Positions 61,499 to 64,000 of a DNA stretch of 64,000 nucleotides are shown in pieces (position 1 is the stretch's first letter; each line of letters begins with the position of its first letter). The translations under genes were made by a program, and so were the position numbers. The DNA is from Amycolatopsis sp. CA-128772. GTDB lineage: Bacteria; Actinomycetota; Actinomycetes; Mycobacteriales; Pseudonocardiaceae. The DNA is taken from NCBI RefSeq assembly GCF_002904295.1, contig NZ_PPHG01000018.1:62001-126000 (forward strand), read 5' to 3'. The notes below the pieces were generated by a model, which saw only the letters and a program-made list of their open reading frames with translations, made no database searches and was not told the DNA's origin.

Positions 61499-63805
61499 TC
61501 AGGGCCGGGGTTCCAGCCGCACCACGATCGCCTTCGACACCGGCGTGTTCGACTTGTCCGCGACCGAGTCCAGCGGCACCAGCGCGTTCGCCTCCGGGAA
61601 GTACGCCGCCGCACAGCCGCGCGCGGTCGGGTACGCCACGATCCGGAACGCCGGCGCGCGCCGGTCGCCGTCGCGCCACTCGGAGACCAGGTCGGCCACC
61701 GTGCCGTCGGCGAGGCCGAGCGCGGCCAGGTCGTCCGGGTGCACCAGCACCACCCGGCGGGCGTTCTCGATGCCGCGGTAGCGGTCCGACAGCCCGTAGA
61801 TCGTGGTGTTGTACTGGTCGTGGCTGCGCAGGGTCTGCAGCAGGAGCCGGCCCTCGGGCACCTGCGGGTACTCCAGGGCGGACACGGTGAAGTTGCCCTT
61901 GCCGTTGGCGGTGCCGGTGAATTCGCGGGAGTCGCGCGGGGCGTGCGGCAGCACGAAGCCGTCCGGCTCGCGGACGCGGCGGTTGTAGTCCTGGCAGCCG
62001 GGCACGACCCGCGAGATGCGGTCGCGGACCAGGTCGTAGTCGGCCTCGAACGTCCGCCACGGGACGGCGTGCCCCGCGCCGAACAGCTTCTCGGCCAGCC
62101 GGCAGACGATGGCGACCTCGGACAGCAGGTGCTCGCTCGCCGGCTTCAGACGCCCGCGCGAGGTGTGCACCTGGGACATCGAGTCCTCGACGGTGACGAA
62201 CTGCTCGCCCGAGGCCTGGATGTCCCGTTCGGTGCGGCCGAGCGTCGGCAGGACGAGCGCGGTGCGGCCGTGCACGACGTGCGACCGGTTCAGTTTCGTC
62301 GACACGTGCACGGTCAGCGAGCACGACTCGAGCGCCTTCTCGGTCAGCTCGGAGTCCGGTGTGGCCGCCGCGAAGTTGCCGCCGACGGCGAAGAACACCT
62401 TGCCGCGGCCGTCGCGCATCGCCCGGATCGCGTCGACGGTGTCGAAGCCGTGCTCGCGCGGGACGTCGATGCCGAACTCGGCGGCGAGGGCGTCCAGGAA
62501 GGACTGCGGCATCTTCTCCCAGATGCCCATCGTCCGGTCGCCCTGGACATTCGAGTGCCCGCGCACCGGGCACAGGCCCGCGCCGGGCTTGCCGATCATC
62601 CCGCGCATCAGCGCGAGGTTGGCGATTTCGGAGATCGTCGGGACCGCGTGCTTGTGCTGGGTGAGCCCCATCGCCCAGCAGTAGATCGTGCGCGCGGACG
62701 ACGCGATCATCCGCGCGACGCGTTCGATCTGCTCGCGCGGCAGGCCGGTCGCGCGCTCGACCGCCGCCCAGTCGATCTCCCGCAGGTGCTTCGCGTAGCC
62801 GTCGAAGCCCTCGGTGACCCGCTCGACGAACTCGCGGTCGACGATCGTGCCCGGCGCTTCGGCCTCCCACGCCAGCAGCAGGTGCCCGACGGCCTGGAAC
62901 AGCGCGAGGTCGCCGCCGAGCCGGATCTGCGCGAACTCGTCGGCCAGCGGCGTGCCCTTGCCGACGACGCCCCGGACGTTCTGCGGGTTCTTGAACCGCA
63001 TCAGCCCGGCTTCCGGCAGCGGGTTGACGGCGATGATCTTCGCGCCGCGGCCCTTGGCCTCTTCCAGCGCCGAGAGCATCCGCGGGTGGTTGGTGCCCGG
63101 GTTCTGCCCGACGACGACGATCAGGTCCGCCCGGTGGATGTCGGCGAGGCTCACCGAGCCCTTGCCGACGCCGGTGGTCGCCGCCAGCGCCGCACCCGAG
63201 GACTCGTGGCACATGTTGCTGCAGTCCGGGAGGTTGTTCGTGCCGAAGGAACGCACCAGCAGCTGGTAGAGGAACGCGGCCTCGTTGCTGGTGCGGCCGG
63301 AGGTGTAGAAGATCGCCTCGCCGGGGCCGGTCAGCGCCTTGAGCTCGCCCGCGACCAGCTCGAACGCGTCGTCCCAGGAGATCGGCTCGTAGTGCGTCGC
63401 GCCTTCGCGCAACACGAACGGCTCGGTGATCCGGCCCTGCTGGCCCAGCCAGTAGTCGGTCCTGGTCTTCAGCTCCCGGACCGGGTGCCGCGCGAAGAAC
63501 TCGCGGTCCACCCGCCGTTTCGTGGCTTCCTCGGCGACGGCCTTGGCGCCGTTCTCGCAGAACTCGGCCGGCTTGCGCTTCTCGCCGTCGACCTCGCGGG
63601 GTTCCGGCCACGCGCAGCCCGGGCAGTCGAAACCCTCGCGCTGGTTCAGCAGCCGCAGCGCCTTGACGGTCCGGGCGGTGCCCATCTGCTCGACGCTGCG
63701 CGCGAGGGACACGGCGACGCCGGGTATCCCGGCCGCCCAGCCCTTCGGCTTGCCCACCTCGAGGCGGGTTTCGTCCACGTCCTGCGCCGGCGCTTCACGG
63801 GTCAT
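61499..63805 (-). CDS. FdhF/YdeP-family molybdopterin oxidoreductase
   Basis: A 768-aa enzyme of the formate dehydrogenase-H-like YdeP group. The N-terminus has FDCPGCAWPEP, a CxxC remnant in place of the full 4Fe-4S cysteine set. Molybdopterin segments are FYTSGRTSNEAAFLYQLLVR, NLPDCSNMCHESSGAALAAT, VVVGQNPGTNHPRMLSALEE and FFAVGGNFAAATPDSELTEK. The C-terminal molydop-binding domain begins LLLQTLRSHDQYNTTIYGLS. It is the likely client of FdhD (56027). The physiological substrate of YdeP proteins is not settled. It converges with the lipoprotein gene, with 3 nt between stops. Confidence 0.92.
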   Translation of the reverse strand: MTREAPAQDVDETRLEVGKPKGWAAGIPGVAVSLARSVEQMGTARTVKALRLLNQREGFDCPGCAWPEPREVDGEKRKPAEFCENGAKAVAEEATKRRVDREFFARHPVRELKTRTDYWLGQQGRITEPFVLREGATHYEPISWDDAFELVAGELKALTGPGEAIFYTSGRTSNEAAFLYQLLVRSFGTNNLPDCSNMCHESSGAALAATTGVGKGSVSLADIHRADLIVVVGQNPGTNHPRMLSALEEAKGRGAKIIAVNPLPEAGLMRFKNPQNVRGVVGKGTPLADEFAQIRLGGDLALFQAVGHLLLAWEAEAPGTIVDREFVERVTEGFDGYAKHLREIDWAAVERATGLPREQIERVARMIASSARTIYCWAMGLTQHKHAVPTISEIANLALMRGMIGKPGAGLCPVRGHSNVQGDRTMGIWEKMPQSFLDALAAEFGIDVPREHGFDTVDAIRAMRDGRGKVFFAVGGNFAAATPDSELTEKALESCSLTVHVSTKLNRSHVVHGRTALVLPTLGRTERDIQASGEQFVTVEDSMSQVHTSRGRLKPASEHLLSEVAIVCRLAEKLFGAGHAVPWRTFEADYDLVRDRISRVVPGCQDYNRRVREPDGFVLPHAPRDSREFTGTANGKGNFTVSALEYPQVPEGRLLLQTLRSHDQYNTTIYGLSDRYRGIENARRVVLVHPDDLAALGLADGTVADLVSEWRDGDRRAPAFRIVAYPTARGCAAAYFPEANALVPLDSVADKSNTPVSKAIVVRLEPRP

Positions 63806-63847
63806 GCGTTCATCGTGCGCCTCGATGATCGCCAGGCGCCACGAGGG

Positions 63848-64000
63848 TCACGCCTTTCCGGCGCGCAGCCCCCGGTCGGCGACGGTGACGAGCAGCAGCA
63901 GGCCGCTGATGACGACGAGCGCGACGGCCAGCCGGTGCAGGCCCGCGGAGTCCGCGTGCGGGCCGTAGCAGAGGGCGATGAGCGTCGAGGCCACGATCGC
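63848..64000 (-). CDS. C-terminal end of a membrane protein (partial)
   Basis: Fifty C-terminal residues are in the window; the gene continues beyond 64000. They form two hydrophobic segments (AIVASTLIALCYG and LAVALVVISGLLLLVTVAD) separated by a short polar loop, and end RGLRAGKA. The stop is 42 nt before the FdhF/YdeP start on the same strand, so they may be co-transcribed. The family cannot be told from this fragment. Confidence 0.6.
   Translation of the reverse strand, partial: AIVASTLIALCYGPHADSAGLHRLAVALVVISGLLLLVTVADRGLRAGKA

Overview
The window is a 64 kb chromosomal segment of a very GC-rich actinomycete. Third codon positions are almost all G or C, starts at GTG and TTG are common, genes are tightly packed with 1-4 nt overlaps, and the tig-clpP1-clpP2-clpX block has the actinobacterial layout. 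The gene set (SARP regulator, ArnT-like glycosyltransferases, GH92, carotenoid oxygenase, LCP protein) and the intergenic repeats suggest Pseudonocardiaceae, most likely Amycolatopsis. The genus is inference.

Layout. 1-2440: end of a methyltransferase gene, an aldo/keto reductase and an MFS transporter that has lost its N-terminus beside a decayed transposase (2442-2950). 3126-16810: a same-strand operon of 14 overlapping or closely spaced genes. It encodes a ROK regulator, a ribose-type ABC importer (ATPase, permease, binding protein), a Gfo/Idh oxidoreductase, an inositol-3-phosphate-synthase-like cyclase, a UbiA prenyltransferase, a TIM-barrel isomerase, EboA, a TatD hydrolase (EboB), EboE, a 26-codon mini-ORF, an EboF-type phosphatase and a second TIM-barrel isomerase. 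This is the most interesting part of the window: an Ebo-type metabolite pathway joined to sugar or cyclitol import. 16857-19266: xylose isomerase and a divergent ROK regulator sharing a palindromic operator. 19399-22632: a secreted subtilase. 22680-25655: mostly decayed DNA around an amidohydrolase gene, with an ABC-ATPase fragment and a MerR pseudogene. 25711-30945: GH92 exo-glycosidase behind a LacI-type operator, DUF2127 protein, PP2C phosphatase, small SARP regulator and a Tat-exported protein. 31075-34166: ArnT-like and GT2/GtrA glycosyltransferases. 34266-36539: two small genes resembling conjugative-element leftovers, then a Crp/Fnr regulator and a class III cyclase-like protein. 36729-38992: an XRE protein with a large unrecognised domain, coupled to an unusual glycosyltransferase. 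39598-43769: second ArnT-like protein, orphan sensor kinase, anchored secreted protein. 43952-46783: desaturase-reductase fusion with a divergent TetR. 46912-51256: trigger factor and the Clp protease. 51307-56030: membrane protein, MEDS/anti-sigma-type protein, Tat-exported esterase, and TetR with carotenoid oxygenase. 56027-63850: a formate-themed block (FdhD, OFA-type transporter with a 41-aa small subunit, SDR, FdhF/YdeP oxidoreductase) with an LCP protein and a lipoprotein between.

Convergent gene ends often carry strong hairpins. Three of them (2744, 19266, 43796) hold one repeat family, expanded at two of the sites into tandem 30-bp units. No rRNA gene, intact tRNA gene, CRISPR array or prophage was seen.
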